Of a stretch of DNA of 31,767 nt, positions 31,079 to 31,767 are shown one piece after another. The number at the start of each line of letters is the position of its first letter. Within the stretch, counting starts at the first letter, position 1. The DNA is taken from assembly GCA_036495225.1 (NCBI GenBank), contig DASXNG010000011.1, forward strand, positions 1 to 31,767. The letters run 5' to 3'. Origin of the DNA: Galbitalea sp036495225 (GTDB taxonomy: Bacteria; Actinomycetota; Actinomycetes; Actinomycetales; Microbacteriaceae). The position numbers and the translations under genes were made by a program. The notes beneath the pieces are model-generated. The model saw only the letters and a program-made list of their open reading frames with translations. It searched no databases and was not told where the DNA came from.

Positions 31079-31679
31079 TTCCGCGTCGAAGGCCAGCGCG
31101 CGTTCCCCCAAGGTTTGGGTGCTCGTCGTGCTGGCCATCGTTGCGGTGTGCATCTATGCCCTCGATCAGTTCACCAAATATCTGATCGTCCAGAACCTCA
31201 CGTACGGCGACACCGTCAACGTGCTCGGGGACATCCTCCAGTTTCGCTACGTAAAGAATCCTGGCGCTGCGTTCTCGCTCGGCACCGGTATGACCTGGCT
31301 GTTCTCGATCGTCGCGGCCGGCGTCGCGGTGTTCATCATCGTGTATGCGCGCCGCATCCGATCGATCTGGTGGGCGATTCTGTTCGGACTGCTCCTCGGC
31401 GGAACGCTCGGCAACCTGTCCGACCGGTTGCTGCGACCACCTCGCTTCGGTGAGGGACACGTCGTCGACTTCATCGAGATCTGGGGTTTCCCCGCGATCT
31501 TCAATATTGCCGACAGTGCGATCGTGGTCAGCATGTGCATGTTCGTGATTCTCACGATCGCGGGTGTTCACCTGGACGGCACGCGCGGGCACCGCACAGA
31601 CCGGGCCAAAGTGAGTGAGTCAGCCGACGCGGAGTCCGCTGACGCAGCACAGACACACGCAGAGCCGACCGAGAAGTAA
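31065..31679 (+). CDS. lspA: Lipoprotein signal peptidase LspA
   Basis: A membrane aspartic protease that cleaves signal peptides from diacylglyceryl-modified prolipoproteins. Four hydrophobic segments are visible, with the first beginning about residue 17. Conserved motifs are ALDQFTKYL (Asp34), VKNPGAAFSL, GGTLGNLSDR, and the catalytic aspartates in HVVDFI (Asp135) and FNIADSAI (Asp150). TTG at 31065 is the likely start: it lies within the last codons of divIVA, and the next candidate (GTG, codon 19) would cut into the first membrane helix. A polar 34-residue tail (GHRTDRAKVSESADAE) extends the usual length to 204 aa. Confidence 0.92.
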   Translation: MPETNSASKASARSPKVWVLVVLAIVAVCIYALDQFTKYLIVQNLTYGDTVNVLGDILQFRYVKNPGAAFSLGTGMTWLFSIVAAGVAVFIIVYARRIRSIWWAILFGLLLGGTLGNLSDRLLRPPRFGEGHVVDFIEIWGFPAIFNIADSAIVVSMCMFVILTIAGVHLDGTRGHRTDRAKVSESADAESADAAQTHAEPTEK

Positions 31680-31681
31680 CC

Positions 31682-31767
31682 ATGGAATCGCGCAGCCTCC
31701 CGGTGCCAGATGGCCTCGCGGGCGAGCGGGTGGACGCCGGCCTGTCGAAGTTGCTCGGCTTCTCGCG
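31682..31767 (+). CDS. RluA/RluD-family pseudouridine synthase, N-terminal fragment (partial)
   Basis: ATG at 31682 follows the lspA stop by 2 nt. Only 28 codons are in the window. The stretch LAGERVDAGLSKLLGFSR resembles the start of the S4 RNA-binding domain of RluA-type 23S rRNA pseudouridine synthases, which commonly follow lspA. The catalytic domain lies outside the window, so the call rests on a short match and gene order. Confidence 0.72.
   Translation, partial: MESRSLPVPDGLAGERVDAGLSKLLGFS

Noticed and set aside
29765..31153. 462-residue minus-strand open frame spanning sepF, the gap and divIVA
   Set aside because: It crosses two well-supported genes and their regulatory gap; its translation shows no domain.
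1..31767. CRISPR arrays, insertion sequences, prophage genes, tRNA or rRNA genes
   Set aside because: No regularly spaced long repeats, transposase motifs, phage proteins or cloverleaf-like sequences were recognised; the gene content is a conserved chromosomal core.

Overview
The window is high-GC DNA from an actinobacterium, most likely Microbacteriaceae. It carries an actinobacterial division and cell-wall (dcw) cluster without ftsA, ending in ftsZ, ylmE, sepF and divIVA. Upstream lie a class II DAHP synthase, a PASTA-domain Ser/Thr kinase, an Rv2175c-like protein and a polyprenyl synthase. That neighbourhood matches the M. tuberculosis aroG-pknL-Rv2175c-idsA2 region in gene content. Many genes start with GTG or TTG, and the MurE substrate motif is atypical in a way that fits the non-DAP peptidoglycan known from Microbacteriaceae. 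The family assignment is inference; no rRNA or tRNA is present to test it.

Left part (1-7672): the 3' end of pyruvate carboxylase, a MinD/ParA-type ATPase with a long disordered N-terminus, peptide deformylase, an inverted long-chain acyl-CoA ligase, a ROK glucokinase, a PlsC-type acyltransferase and DAHP synthase. Middle part (7669-13319): two minus-strand genes (a LysM/lysozyme-like secreted protein, then the PASTA kinase), a plus-strand Rv2175c-like DNA-binding protein, a minus-strand polyprenyl synthase and a plus-strand DUF3040 membrane protein closed by a clear intrinsic terminator.

Right part (13320-31767): mraZ with its repeat boxes, then rsmH, ftsL, ftsI, murE, murF, mraY, murD, ftsW, murG, murC, ftsQ, ftsZ, ylmE, sepF, divIVA, lspA and the start of an RluA-type pseudouridine synthase. 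Most junctions from rsmH to ftsQ overlap by 4 nt (GTGA, TTGA or ATGA), implying translational coupling. The products make lipid II (MurC-F, MraY, MurG), polymerise and crosslink it at the septum (FtsW, FtsI), and build the divisome and polar-growth scaffold (FtsQ, FtsL, FtsZ, SepF, DivIVA).

I see no previously undescribed multi-gene system. The items worth a second look are mostly regulatory: an inverted second set of MraZ-type repeats, MtrA-like GTCACA tandem repeats upstream of the LysM gene, a long perfect palindrome upstream of ftsZ, several likely leaderless GTG/ATG starts, a structured mraZ-rsmH gap, and the absence of ylmD and ylmG from the ftsZ-divIVA segment.
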